Source of the DNA: DATKPC01 sp035524275
Lineage (GTDB): Bacteria > Pseudomonadota > Gammaproteobacteria > Burkholderiales > Burkholderiaceae_F
Reading direction: 5' to 3'
Length of the DNA: 61,492 bases
Assembly (NCBI GenBank): GCA_035524275.1
Contig: DATKPC010000080.1
Coordinates: forward strand, 1-61,492
Positions 9,180 through 17,565 of this stretch are shown piece by piece (the stretch's first letter is position 1; each line of letters begins with the position of its first letter). The position numbers were made by a program, and so were the translations under genes. The notes below the pieces were generated by a model that saw nothing but the letters and a program-made list of their open reading frames with translations, made no database searches and had not been told where the DNA came from.

Positions 9180-10400
9180 CTATTGCAGGTTGACGAGGGT
9201 CTGCATGATCGTGTCCTCGGTCTTGATCGTCTGCGAGTTGGCCTGGTAGTAGCGCTGCGCCGTGATCATGTCGACGAGCTGCGTCGTCAGGTCGACGTTC
9301 GACTGTTCCAGCGCGCCGGACTGCAGCGTCCCGAGGTTGCCGCTGTCCGGGGCCCCGACCTGCGGCTGGCCGGACTGCGAGGTTTCGCCCCACTGGTTGT
9401 TGCCCAGCGCCGTCAGGCCCTGCGGATCCGCGAAGTTCGCCATGACGACCTGGCCCATGTCGCGCGTCATGCCGTTCGAGTAGCGGCCCTGGATCGTTCC
9501 GTCGCTGCCGATCGTGTAGCCGCTGAGCTGGCCGGTCGTGTTGCCGTTCTGCGAGTTCGTGTTGACGGCGAAGGCGACGCCGTACTGCGTCGTCCCGGTC
9601 GCCGGGTACGTCAGCGCGATCGTCTGCGGCGTCGTCGCGCCGTTGGTGAGCGGCAGCGTCAGGTTGAACGTCTGCGAGGCGGCCATCGTGCCGCCGGTGC
9701 TGAAGTTCAGCGTGCCGAGCGCGTTGCCGCTGTTGAGCAGCGTGCCGTCGGAGGCGCCGTAGACGTTCCAGGTGTTGTTGGCCGTCTTGACGTAGTACGT
9801 CGACAGCGTGTGCGAATTGCCCTGCGCGTCGTACACGGTGATCGCGGTCGACGCGTTGTACGACGTCGAATCCGCGGTCGAGAACGCGTTCGTCGGCGCC
9901 GTCGACGTGGAATCCAGGTTCACGCCGAGCGACGCGGTCGACGTCGCGACGGGCGCCAGGTCGGACGTCGAGATCTGCAGCGGAACCGGGGTCGTCGGCG
10001 TCACGGTGCCGGAGGCGTTGACCGGATAGCCCATCAGGTTGTAGCCGCTGCTGTTGACGATGTAGCCGTTCTGGTCGAGCTGGAACTCGCCGTCGCGCGA
10101 GTAGCTCATCGCGCCGGCGTCGTTCATCTGGAAGAATCCCTGGCCGTTGATCGCGATGTCGAGCGGATTGGACGTCGTCTCGATGTTGCCCTGCGTGAAC
10201 TCCGGCGCGACCGCGGCGATCCGCGTGCCGATGCCGATCTGCGAACCGACGTCGGTCGCGAGCGAATTGGCGTAGATGTCGGCGAACTCGGCGCGGCCTT
10301 CCTTGAATCCGATGGTCGAGGCATTGGCGACGTTGTTGCCGATCGTATCCAGGTCCTGCGACGCCGCGCTCAGTCCGGACAGGCCTTGCTGGTAGCTCAT
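9180..10400 (-). CDS. flgE: Flagellar hook protein FlgE
   Basis: Main hook subunit, 406 residues. The N-terminus (SYQQGLSGLSAASQDLDTIG, then NNVANASTIGFK) and the C-terminus (QSNVDLTTQLVDMITAQRYY) are typical. The Ser/Thr/Asn-rich middle forms the outer hook domains. It is capped during assembly by FlgD, encoded 76 bp upstream in the operon. Hook length would be measured by FliK (60400 onward). Confidence 0.97.
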   Translation of the reverse strand: MSYQQGLSGLSAASQDLDTIGNNVANASTIGFKEGRAEFADIYANSLATDVGSQIGIGTRIAAVAPEFTQGNIETTSNPLDIAINGQGFFQMNDAGAMSYSRDGEFQLDQNGYIVNSSGYNLMGYPVNASGTVTPTTPVPLQISTSDLAPVATSTASLGVNLDSTSTAPTNAFSTADSTSYNASTAITVYDAQGNSHTLSTYYVKTANNTWNVYGASDGTLLNSGNALGTLNFSTGGTMAASQTFNLTLPLTNGATTPQTIALTYPATGTTQYGVAFAVNTNSQNGNTTGQLSGYTIGSDGTIQGRYSNGMTRDMGQVVMANFADPQGLTALGNNQWGETSQSGQPQVGAPDSGNLGTLQSGALEQSNVDLTTQLVDMITAQRYYQANSQTIKTEDTIMQTLVNLQ

Positions 10401-10476
10401 TCAATTCTCCGCTGCTGCAGTGGAAGGTGTTGCGTTCGGGCGCGTCGCCTCGGCGACGCGCGGTCGAGGCGAGGGA

Positions 10477-11184
10477 TCAGAGGAATCGGGCGACGTCGCC
10501 GAAGCCGACCTGGCTGCCGTTGGCGAGCGCCAGCTGGACGTTGCCGCTCGAGTCGGTCGAGACGCCGCTCACCTGCTGCGCCGCATAGCTGGTCGTCGAC
10601 ACGGCGTTGCCGCCCGCCGTCGCCGTGACCGCGAACGTGTAGGCGCCGGCAGGCGCCGCCGACCCGGAATCGGTCTTGCCGTCCCACGTGAAGTTCTGCA
10701 TCCCGGCGGCCTCGGAGCCCAGCGACAGCGTCCGCACGACGTTGCCGCCGGCGTCCGCGATCTTCACCGTCACCGCATCGGCCGCCGAGCCGAGCGACAC
10801 CGCGCCCGCCGCCGTCGACCCGGCCGCGAGCTGCAACCCGTTGCCGGCGACGAGCACCGACCTGCCGGCGAGCTGCGCCGCCTGCATCGCCTCGAACTGC
10901 TGGAACTGCGAGACGAGCGACTGCACCGAGGTGTTGACGTTGCTGATCCCGCTCACCGTGTCGATCTGCGCCAGCTGCGCCGTCATCTGCGAGCTGTCCA
11001 TCGGATTGGTCGGGTCCTGGTTGTTCAGCTGCGCGACGAGCAGCTTCAGGAACGTCTCGTTGAGCGCCTGGCCCGGATTCGTCGCGGTCGAACCGGTCGA
11101 GCTCGTCGCGCCGGTGGAGTTGCCGAGCGCGGCGAGGATCGACGAGGAACTCGTGGTGCCGCCGATGCTGGACGTCGTGGACAT
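10477..11184 (-). CDS. flgD: Flagellar hook-capping protein FlgD
   Basis: Hook scaffold protein of 235 residues. The conserved N-terminal segment is present (NETFLKLLVAQLNNQDPTNP, then MDSSQMTAQLAQI), followed by a Tudor/Fn3-like C-terminal part with the FlgD Ig-like sequence TFAVTATAGGNAV. The reading frame is open far upstream over flgC and flgB. The true start is the ATG at 11184 (MSTTSSIGG), which lies 20 bp after flgC. Confidence 0.95.
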   Translation of the reverse strand: MSTTSSIGGTTSSSSILAALGNSTGATSSTGSTATNPGQALNETFLKLLVAQLNNQDPTNPMDSSQMTAQLAQIDTVSGISNVNTSVQSLVSQFQQFEAMQAAQLAGRSVLVAGNGLQLAAGSTAAGAVSLGSAADAVTVKIADAGGNVVRTLSLGSEAAGMQNFTWDGKTDSGSAAPAGAYTFAVTATAGGNAVSTTSYAAQQVSGVSTDSSGNVQLALANGSQVGFGDVARFL

Positions 11185-11204
11185 GGATGCTTCCCGAAGG
11201 GTTG

Positions 11205-11612
11205 TCAGTTGCCGAGCTGCAGCGTCTGCTGCAGCATCGATTTGGCCGTGCTCATCACGTCGATGTTGGTCTGGTAGCTGCGCGAGGCGGAGATCATGTT
11301 GACCATCTCGTCGACGACGTTGACGTTGCTCATCGTCACGTAGCCGTCCTCGTCGGCCTGCGGGTGGCCGGGGCTGTAGACGCGGCGGGGCGCCGTCGTG
11401 TCCTCGACGACGCTGGCGACCTTGACGCCGGCGCTCGTCGGATCGGACGCGACCGGCAGCGTCTGGAAGACGACCTGGCGGGCCTTGTACGGCTGGCCGT
11501 CGGGGCCGGCGACGGCGTCCGCATTGGCGAGATTGCTCGCGACGACGTTGAGGCGCTGGCTCTGCGCCGCGACCGCGGTGCCGGAGACCTGGAATACGTT
11601 GAACAGCGACAT
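11205..11612 (-). CDS. flgC: Flagellar proximal rod protein FlgC
   Basis: Rod protein of 135 residues. It has MSLFNVFQVSGTAVAAQSQR at the N-terminus, the rod motif LNVVASNLANADAV, and the C-terminal helix SNVNVVDEMVNMISASRSYQ. It lies between flgB and flgD with normal spacing (42 bp from flgB). Confidence 0.97.
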   Translation of the reverse strand: MSLFNVFQVSGTAVAAQSQRLNVVASNLANADAVAGPDGQPYKARQVVFQTLPVASDPTSAGVKVASVVEDTTAPRRVYSPGHPQADEDGYVTMSNVNVVDEMVNMISASRSYQTNIDVMSTAKSMLQQTLQLGN

Positions 11613-11654
11613 CGGGTTCTTCCTGGCGGCAATCGCGCTCGTCGATTGCGCTCG

Positions 11655-12080
11655 TTATTGACCGTTGACCGCGGTCAGCATCGTCTTGATCTGGTTGGTC
11701 ATGAACTTCAGGCCTTCCTGGTAGCGCAGCGAGTTGTCGACGAACGCGGCGCGCTCGACGTCGGGCTCGACCGTGTTGCCGTCGAGCGCGGTCTCGACCG
11801 GCAACCGGTACAGCAGCGTCGGGGTTCCATCCGTTGAAACGCCGGTCGCCGCGTGGGCGGCGTTGGTGCGGACCATCGTCGTCTTCGCCGCCGCGGTCCC
11901 GGCGGCGAGTTGCGCCCCGGTGGCCGCCTGCAGCGCCTGCGCGAAGTCGAAGTCGCGCGCCTTGTAGCTGGGGGTGTCCGCATTGGCCAGGTTCGACGCC
12001 AGCAGCTGCGTGCGCTCGGCGCGCAGTTTCAGCGCGGCGGCGTCGAAATCGAGCGAGGACGTCAGGTGGTCGATGGTCAC
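11655..12080 (-). CDS. flgB: Flagellar proximal rod protein FlgB
   Basis: First gene of the rod/hook operon, 141 residues, the innermost rod protein. It shows MTIDHLTSSLDFDAAALKLR, then LLASNLANADTPSYKARDFD and a C-terminal helix (YQEGLKFMTNQIKTMLTAVN). The start codon appears to be GTG at 12080. It is divergent from flgA, with 131 bp between the two starts. No clear promoter for the flgB direction is visible; a class 2 FlhDC-dependent promoter is the expectation from enteric systems. Confidence 0.96.
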   Translation of the reverse strand: MTIDHLTSSLDFDAAALKLRAERTQLLASNLANADTPSYKARDFDFAQALQAATGAQLAAGTAAAKTTMVRTNAAHAATGVSTDGTPTLLYRLPVETALDGNTVEPDVERAAFVDNSLRYQEGLKFMTNQIKTMLTAVNGQ

Positions 12081-12089
12081 GGCGGGCCC

Positions 12090-12116
12090 TAAAGTTCTTC
12101 CGGTCGATGCCGATTA
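12090..12116 (+). promoter_or_regulatory. Sigma-28 promoter of flgA
   Basis: TAAAGTTC-N11-GCCGATTA on the plus strand, with one mismatch in each box to the sigma-28 consensus and the correct spacing. The flgA ATG lies 95 bp beyond the -10. In Salmonella flgA is transcribed from an early class promoter, so this would be a different wiring. Confidence 0.88.
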
Positions 12117-12211
12117 TTCGTCGAGGGCGCCATTCCGATCGGTGGATAAGCCCGGACCGTGCGCGCCTTATCGCGGCTTGGCGCGCGCACGCGCGCCCTA
12201 CGCTGTCGTCC

Positions 12212-12910
12212 ATGAATCGACACCTCCTCGCGCTGCTCTTGCTGGCGATGCCGGTGGTCGCGCCCGCCGCGCCGACCGATTCGCTCGACGGCGTTCGCCG
12301 CTACGTCGAACGCGAAGCGGCGAACGCGGCGGCCGCCGCGAGCGGCATCGACGGCGTCCGCGCCGAGGCGACCCTCGGGACGCTGGAGGCGCAGTTCGCC
12401 CGTGCGCCGTGCGCGCGCGTCGAGCCGTTCATCTCGCCCGGCGTCCGGCTCTGGGGGCGCTCGCACGTCGGCGTCCGCTGCGTCGAAGGCGCGGACTGGA
12501 GCCTGCAGTGGCCGGTCACCGTGCGGATCTTCGGGCCCGCGCTGGTCGCGACGCGCCCGTTGGCCGCGATGCAACCCATCTCGGCGGCCGACGTGCGGCG
12601 CGCCGAAGTCGAATGGACGCGCAACCCGCAGGGGGTCGCGACGGTGATGACGCAACTGGAATCGCGCGTTGCGCTGCATCCGATCGCGGCCGGACAGCCG
12701 GTCGGGCTGGATGCGATCCGGGAACAGATGGCGGTCGGCCAGGGCGATTCGGTCAAGCTCGTCGCCGCGGGCGAGGGCTTCTCGATCGTCACCGAAGGCA
12801 CGGCGATGAACGCGGCGGCCGAGGGCCAGCCGGTCCGCGTCCGGACCGAATCAGGACGGGTCCTGAGCGGCACGGCGCACGGCAGCCGGGTCGTCGAGGT
12901 CATGTTTTGA
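12212..12910 (+). CDS. flgA: Flagellar P-ring assembly chaperone FlgA
   Basis: Periplasmic chaperone for P-ring formation, 232 residues. A Sec signal peptide (MNRHLLALLLLAMPVVAPAA) is followed by a divergent N-terminal domain and a C-terminal SAF domain (QPISAADVRRAEVEW through GTAHGSRVVEVMF). The ATG at 12212 is chosen because the signal peptide begins there; the frame stays open further upstream but that part reads through the flgB promoter region. It is followed 85 bp later by flgM, which has its own promoter. Confidence 0.94.
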   Translation: MNRHLLALLLLAMPVVAPAAPTDSLDGVRRYVEREAANAAAAASGIDGVRAEATLGTLEAQFARAPCARVEPFISPGVRLWGRSHVGVRCVEGADWSLQWPVTVRIFGPALVATRPLAAMQPISAADVRRAEVEWTRNPQGVATVMTQLESRVALHPIAAGQPVGLDAIREQMAVGQGDSVKLVAAGEGFSIVTEGTAMNAAAEGQPVRVRTESGRVLSGTAHGSRVVEVMF

Positions 12911-12930
12911 TTTGCGCCCGGATTCCGGGC

Positions 12931-12957
12931 TAAAGTCGGGCATCGGGACGCCGATAC
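12931..12957 (+). promoter_or_regulatory. Sigma-28 promoter of flgMN
   Basis: TAAAGTCG-N11-GCCGATAC on the plus strand, with the correct spacing and near-consensus boxes, 38 bp before the flgM ATG. It makes the anti-sigma factor gene a target of the sigma factor it inhibits, as in Salmonella. Confidence 0.9.
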
Positions 12958-12995
12958 TTGCGATGTGATGATGACTTCCTCCACCGGGAGGGCAC

Positions 12996-13283
12996 ATGAA
13001 GATCAATAGCACCCATACGACACCCGTCAATACCGACCGCGCCGCGACGGCCACGACCGGCAAGTCGGTCGCGCGCGGCGCCGGCCGCAGCGCCGACGCG
13101 ACCAAGGTCGCCGTCTCCGATGCCGCCTCGCAGCTGGCGGCGTCGGCGACGAGCAGCGACTTCAATGCGTCGAAGGTCCAGAGCGTCAGTTCGGCGATCG
13201 CCAACGGCACCTACAAGGTGAACGCCGGGTCGATCGCCGACAAGATGCTGTCGGACGTCGGCGGCCTGTCGCGCCGCGCCTGA
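12996..13283 (+). CDS. flgM: Anti-sigma-28 factor FlgM
   Basis: Small (95 residues), low-complexity protein that binds FliA and is exported when the hook is complete. The N-terminus (MKINSTHTTPVNTDRAATAT) is the disordered export part. The C-terminal half (VQSVSSAIANGTYKVNAGSI, then ADKML) is the conserved sigma-binding region. GGGAGG precedes the ATG by 4 bases. It sits between flgA and flgN, the standard context. Confidence 0.95.
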   Translation: MKINSTHTTPVNTDRAATATTGKSVARGAGRSADATKVAVSDAASQLAASATSSDFNASKVQSVSSAIANGTYKVNAGSIADKMLSDVGGLSRRA

Positions 13284-13311
13284 TCGGCGCGCCCGGTCAC
13301 CGCGTCCCGCC

Positions 13312-13716
13312 ATGAGCGCCGCAGGGCGAGCCACGCCTCCCGCCCGGCCTTCGGGTGGCGCCGCGGCGGCCGACCCCGTCGCCGCGCTGATCGACGTGCT
13401 GCGCGAGGAACGCGCGGCGCTGGCCGGCGACGATCCGGCGCGCCTGCCGCAGATCGCGGCGCGCAAGGGCGAACTGCTGCAGGCCTGCGAGGTCTTCGTG
13501 GCTCGCGCCGATGCCGCGCGGCGACGCGCGTTGAAGCCGCGAATCGCCGAAGCGCGTCGCCTCAACGACGAAAACGCCCTCATGCTGACCCCGCGACTGC
13601 ACGCGATTCGTGCCCGCCTTGCCTTCCTCAGTCGCGGGAACTCCGTCTCGTTCTACGGCCCGGACGGGCTCGCGCAGTCCAGTTTCGGCCGCGTGCGGCG
13701 CGGCGTCGCCGCCTAG
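13312..13716 (+). CDS. flgN: Flagellar export chaperone FlgN
   Basis: Predicted helical chaperone of 134 residues for FlgK and FlgL. It contains the FlgN-type helix DPVAALIDVLREERAALAGD and a long charged helix up to about residue 105. The N-terminal 20 residues are Ala/Pro-rich and variable. It follows flgM by 28 bp. Identification rests on position as well as the weakly conserved sequence. Confidence 0.88.
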   Translation: MSAAGRATPPARPSGGAAAADPVAALIDVLREERAALAGDDPARLPQIAARKGELLQACEVFVARADAARRRALKPRIAEARRLNDENALMLTPRLHAIRARLAFLSRGNSVSFYGPDGLAQSSFGRVRRGVAA

Positions 13717-13767
13717 CGCGCGTGGCAGGGGCTTGGTCGCGGCGGCTTTAGCAGGGACCTGCGACCG

Positions 13768-13898
13768 CCCTCTCCCCCACCCCTCTCCCGCTTGCGCGGG
13801 CGAGGGGCGATCGGGTGTCAGCCATGCGGGCGACCTCTCGATTTGCGACGCCGATACTCCCCTCGCCCGCGCGAGCGGGAGAGGGGTGGGGGAGAGGG
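13768..13898. repeat. Palindromic intergenic repeat, copy 2
   Basis: Inverted arms (ccctctcccccacccctctc and its complement) flank a spacer of about 50 bp. It fills the junction between the convergent flgN and LysR genes. Here the inner hairpin reads cccgcttgcgcggg rather than cttcgcggg. Confidence 0.88.
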
Positions 13899-13908
13899 CA
13901 GTCGCAGG

Positions 13909-14865
13909 CTAGACCCCCTTCGCAGCCGCGGCGGATGACGCCGCGACGCTCCGATCCTCCGACGGCGGCCCGCGTTGCGCGTCGAACTGCGCCGCGATCT
14001 CGTCGACGAAAAGACGCACCTTCGCCGACAGGTGGCGGCGACTGGGATAGACCGCCCAGACCGGCAGCTGCGGGCCGCGCCAGCCGATCAGCACGCGCTC
14101 CAGCCGGCCGCTCGCCAGCGCGGCCCGGACGAAAGGCTCCGGTTCGTAGGCAATGCCCAGCCCCGCCGCGGCGGCCGCGACGAGCAGCGCGCCGCTGTTC
14201 GCGAGCGCGCAGCCCTCGACGCGAACTTCGGTGGACGCGCCGCGCGCATCGACGAAGGTCCAGTTTCGCGGCTGCGCGGCATGCGCGTAGATCAACGCGT
14301 TGTGGCCTCCGAGGTCGGCCGGCTCGCGCGGGCGCCCGACCCGCTCCAGGTACGCCGGTGCCGCGCAGGCGACGAGCTCCAGCGATCCGATGCGGCGCGC
14401 GACAAGCTGTTCGCTGCCGACGGAACCGATCCGCAGCGCAAGGTCGAACCCATCCTCGACGAGGTCGACGATCCGCTCGGTCACCGTCACGTCGAAGCCG
14501 AGCGCCGGGTAGCGGGCGGCGCAGCGCGCCATCGCCGGACCGAGCCAGTCGTCGGCCAGCACCGCGGAACAGGTGAGCTTCAGGACGCCGCGCGGCATCC
14601 GCGTCGCGTGCGCCGCCGCGGCCTCGGCATCCGCCAGTTCGGCCAGCAGGTGCACGCAGCGCTCGTAGAACGTCTGGCCCGTCTCGGTCAGCGACAGCCG
14701 GCGCGTCGTGCGCTGGATGAGTCGCGCGCCAAGGTGCTTTTCCAGGTCCGCGACCTGTCGCGACAGCGACGAGGTCGAGATCGCGGCATGTTCGGCGGCA
14801 CCGGCAAAGCTGCCGGCCTCGACGACGCTGACAAAGGCTTCGATCGCTGCAAGTCGGTTTTTCAT
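13909..14865 (-). CDS. LysR-family transcriptional regulator
   Basis: A 318-residue LysR regulator. The N-terminal winged helix-turn-helix covers about residues 4-62 (AIEAFVSVVEAGSFAGAAEH, then LSRQVADLEKHLGARLIQRT). The C-terminal type-2 periplasmic-binding-like effector domain spans about 90-295. It belongs to the CrgA/DsdC-like group common next to detoxification genes. It is divergent from a glutathione transferase gene with a LysR-type palindrome between them, so that gene is its likely target. The C-terminal tail (Ala/Ser-rich) runs to the edge of repeat copy 2. Confidence 0.92.
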   Translation of the reverse strand: MKNRLAAIEAFVSVVEAGSFAGAAEHAAISTSSLSRQVADLEKHLGARLIQRTTRRLSLTETGQTFYERCVHLLAELADAEAAAAHATRMPRGVLKLTCSAVLADDWLGPAMARCAARYPALGFDVTVTERIVDLVEDGFDLALRIGSVGSEQLVARRIGSLELVACAAPAYLERVGRPREPADLGGHNALIYAHAAQPRNWTFVDARGASTEVRVEGCALANSGALLVAAAAAGLGIAYEPEPFVRAALASGRLERVLIGWRGPQLPVWAVYPSRRHLSAKVRLFVDEIAAQFDAQRGPPSEDRSVAASSAAAAKGV

Positions 14866-14898
14866 GCCCGGGTTTCCGCGCCGGCTCCGCGCGCTTCG

Positions 14899-14921
14899 AT
14901 TGTTCTGTATTTTGCAACAAT
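14899..14921. promoter_or_regulatory. LysR-type T-N11-A operator
   Basis: A perfect 6-bp inverted repeat, ATTGTT-N11-AACAAT, matches the T-N11-A rule for LysR regulators. It lies between the divergent lysR (start 14865) and gst (start 15062) genes, where the regulator would be expected to bind. Confidence 0.72.
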
Positions 14922-15061
14922 CAATCCCGACTGCGGCCCTTTATCCCGAATTCCCGCACCCCTAGACTCCGTCGCGTGTCGTCCACGGCATCGCCGACAA
15001 GATCCGGACGACCGCGCGGCCGCGCCGCGTCGAATCCCAACCCAGAACAAGGAACGAGACG

Positions 15062-15670
15062 ATGAAGCTCTACCTCTCCCCCGGTGCCTGCTCGCTGTCG
15101 CCGCATATCGCACTGCAGGAAGCCGGCTTGCCGCATACGCTCGTGCGCGCCGACCTGCAGAAGAAAACGGTGGACGGCGGCGCCAGCCTGGTCGCCGTCA
15201 ACGCGAAGGGCCAGGTGCCGGTGCTCGAGCTCGACGACGGCCAGCGCCTGACCGAAGGCCCGGCGATCGTCCAGTACATCGCCGACAAGGTCCCGGCGAA
15301 GAATCTCGCACCCGCCAACGGAACGATGGAGCGCTATCGACTGCAGGAGTGGCTGAACTTCATCACGTCGGAACTGCACAAGTCGTTCACTCCGCTGTTC
15401 GACGCCGCGATGCCGGAGGAAGCGAAGAACCGCTACAAGGAGCGCGTTCGCGCGCGCCTGGATTACCTCGCACAGCAGCTCGAGGGCCGCAGTTTCCTCC
15501 TCGGGTCGAACTTCAGCGTCGCCGACGGCTACCTGTTCACCGTGCTCGGCTGGACGAAGTACGTCGGCATCGACCTCGCGAAGTGGCCGACGCTCGTCGC
15601 GTACACCGAGCGCGTCGGCTCGCGCCCCGCGGTCCAGGCGGCGCTGAAGGCCGAGGGCCTCGTCAAGTAG
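15062..15670 (+). CDS. gstA: Glutathione S-transferase, beta class (GstA-like)
   Basis: Cytosolic detoxification enzyme of 202 residues that conjugates glutathione to electrophiles. The N-terminal thioredoxin-like domain begins MKLYLSPGACSLSPHIAL with Cys10, the conserved cysteine of bacterial beta-class enzymes, then the glutathione-binding cis-Pro (GQVPVLEL) and the Glu-Gly-Pro turn (TEGPAIVQYI). The C-terminal helical domain shows FSVADGYLFTVLGW. AAGGAACGAG precedes the ATG at good spacing. Probably controlled by the divergent LysR gene. Not connected with motility. Confidence 0.93.
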   Translation: MKLYLSPGACSLSPHIALQEAGLPHTLVRADLQKKTVDGGASLVAVNAKGQVPVLELDDGQRLTEGPAIVQYIADKVPAKNLAPANGTMERYRLQEWLNFITSELHKSFTPLFDAAMPEEAKNRYKERVRARLDYLAQQLEGRSFLLGSNFSVADGYLFTVLGWTKYVGIDLAKWPTLVAYTERVGSRPAVQAALKAEGLVK

Positions 15671-15698
15671 GCGCGACGGCAGTCGTCGGCAAACCCCG

Positions 15699-16526
15699 AT
15701 GAGCACGCCCGTGCCCACGGTCTTCGTCTCGCACGGCTCGCCGATGCACGCGCTGCGCGCCGGCGCGACCGGCCGCGCCTGGAGCGAGCTCGCGATGCGC
15801 ATCGGGCGGCCGCGCGCGATCCTGGTCGTCTCGGCGCACTGGGAGACCGCCCTGCCGATGGTCTCGAGTGCCGCCATGCCGGAGACGATCCACGACTTCA
15901 GCGGTTTCCCGCAGGAGCTGTCTCGGTTGCGCTACGCGGCACCGGGGGCGCCGGACCTCGCGCAGCGCGCCCTCGCGCTGCTCGCCGGCGGCGGCCTTGC
16001 GGCGTCCGCGAATGGCTGTCGCGGGCTCGACCACGGCGCCTGGGTACCGCTGCGCTACATGTATCCGGACGCCGACGTGCCGGTGACGCAGCTGTCGATC
16101 CAGACGGCGCTCGGCGGTCCGCACCACCTGCGCGTCGGACGCCTGCTCGCGCCGCTCGCCGGCGAGGACGTGCTCGTGCTCGGCTCCGGCCACATGACGC
16201 ACAACCTCGGCGAGTGGATCCAGGCGCTGCGCTCCGGGCGCGCCGCGCCGACGCTGGAGCCGATGCTCGGCCCCGCGGCGACGTACGTCGACGCGTTCCG
16301 CGGCTTCGTCGGCGACGCGCTGCGGCAGCACGACGACGTCGCCCTGGCCGAATGGCGCGAGCGCGCGCCGGCGGCTGCGCGCGCGCATCCGACCGAGGAG
16401 CATTTCCTTCCGCTGCTGGTCGCCTATGGCGCCGCGGGCGCGAACCCCGCGGTCGAGCGCGTCTTCGACGCCGTCGACAGCGCGGTCCTCGCGATGGACG
16501 CCTATCTGTTCACGCCGTCGGCCTGA
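15699..16526 (+). CDS. DODA-type class III extradiol ring-cleavage dioxygenase
   Basis: Non-haem iron/zinc-dependent ring-opening dioxygenase of 275 residues (LigB superfamily, YgiD / 4,5-DOPA dioxygenase type). His12 in VSHGSPMHA, His47 in SAHWET and His112 in LDHGAW are likely metal or catalytic residues. GSGHMTHNLGEW is a further family motif. It follows gst by 28 bp on the same strand and may be cotranscribed, consistent with an aromatic detoxification pair. The natural substrate cannot be told from sequence. Confidence 0.9.
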   Translation: MSTPVPTVFVSHGSPMHALRAGATGRAWSELAMRIGRPRAILVVSAHWETALPMVSSAAMPETIHDFSGFPQELSRLRYAAPGAPDLAQRALALLAGGGLAASANGCRGLDHGAWVPLRYMYPDADVPVTQLSIQTALGGPHHLRVGRLLAPLAGEDVLVLGSGHMTHNLGEWIQALRSGRAAPTLEPMLGPAATYVDAFRGFVGDALRQHDDVALAEWRERAPAAARAHPTEEHFLPLLVAYGAAGANPAVERVFDAVDSAVLAMDAYLFTPSA

Positions 16527-16576
16527 CGCGGCGCCGGCCGGCTGGCGCGGAGGCGGGCGAGACGGGTCGGCGGGCG

Positions 16577-16783
16577 CCCTCTCCCCCACCCCGCTCCCGC
16601 TTCGCGGGCGAGGGGAGTTTCGTCGTCGAAGAGTTAGACGTCGTCACAAGAGCTGACGCCGCGACTCCGCTCTCCCGCTTCGCGGGCGAGGGGAGTTTCG
16701 TCGTCGCGATGGAAGACATCGCCCCAACGGCTGACGCCTGACTCCCCTCGCCCGCGCGAGCGGGAGAGGGGTGGGGGAGAGGG
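16577..16783. repeat. Palindromic intergenic repeat, copy 3 (with an extra arm)
   Basis: Same element as copy 1 but longer (207 bp). A second partial left arm (ctctcccgcttcgcgggcgaggggagtttcgtcgtc, given here only as a description of 16670-16706) is inserted in the spacer, as if two elements had fused. It lies in the convergent junction between the dioxygenase gene and fliA. Confidence 0.85.
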
Positions 16784-16824
16784 TGATCGCGAGGGCCGGG
16801 CGCCGCAGTCGGGCCGCTCGCGGC

Positions 16825-17565
16825 CTACCAGTTCTTCATCCGCGCGCGCAGGCGCGCGACGGCCTGGCTGTGCAGCTGGCAGACGCGCGATTCGGTGACA
16901 CCCATCACGGCACCGATCTCGCGCAGGTTCATGTCCTGCTCGTAGTACATGCTCATCAGCAGGCGCTCGCGCTCCGGAAGTTCCTCGATCGCCACGACGA
17001 GCGCGGAACGGAATCGCTTGTCGCGCAGGATCTCCGCCGGCTCGGCGCCGCGATCGGCGACGTGCCGCTCGAGGTAGTTCTCGTCGCCTTCGCCACCGCC
17101 ACCCAGGTCGTCGATGTAGACGAGCTGCGCGCCGCGGGCATCGTTGAGCATCTCCTGGTAGTCGGCAATCGGCAGGTCGAGCTCGTGCGCGATTTCCGCT
17201 TCCGTCGGCGCCCGCTTCAGTCGCTGCTCGACGCGGTGGATCGCGTTTTCGATCTCGCGCTGGCTCTTGCGCGCGGAGCGCGGCAGCCAGTCGCCGGCGC
17301 GCAGCTCGTCGAGCATCGCGCCACGGATGCGGCTCGCCGCGTAGACCTCGAACTGCGTGCCCTGCGCCTCCTCGAAGCGGCCGACCGCGTCCATCAGGCC
17401 CATCATCCCGGCCTGGATCATGTCATCCAGTTCGACGTTCGCCGGCAGCTTCGCGACCATCTGGTGCGCGATGCGGCGCACCAGCGGAGCGTACTGTCGC
17501 GCGTAGTCGTTCTGCTCCCGCTGCACCGTGCCGCGCGCGTTGTAGACGAAAGCGTCGTTCTTCAA
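16825..17565 (-). CDS. fliA: Flagellar sigma factor FliA (sigma-28)
   Basis: Sigma factor for late flagellar and chemotaxis genes, 246 residues. Region 2 (YAPLVRRIAHQMVAKLPANV, ELDDMIQAGMMGLMDAVGRF), region 3 (AARKSQREIENAIHRVEQRL-like) and region 4 helix-turn-helix (NLREIGAVMGVTESRVCQLH) are complete. The best start is a TTG at 17565 overlapping the flhG stop (TTGA), with GGAG 8 bases upstream; no suitable ATG exists near the conserved N-terminus. It is last in flhB-A-F-G-fliA. FlgM (12996) is its antagonist. At least five promoters in this window match its consensus. Confidence 0.95.
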   Translation of the reverse strand: MKNDAFVYNARGTVQREQNDYARQYAPLVRRIAHQMVAKLPANVELDDMIQAGMMGLMDAVGRFEEAQGTQFEVYAASRIRGAMLDELRAGDWLPRSARKSQREIENAIHRVEQRLKRAPTEAEIAHELDLPIADYQEMLNDARGAQLVYIDDLGGGGEGDENYLERHVADRGAEPAEILRDKRFRSALVVAIEELPERERLLMSMYYEQDMNLREIGAVMGVTESRVCQLHSQAVARLRARMKNW

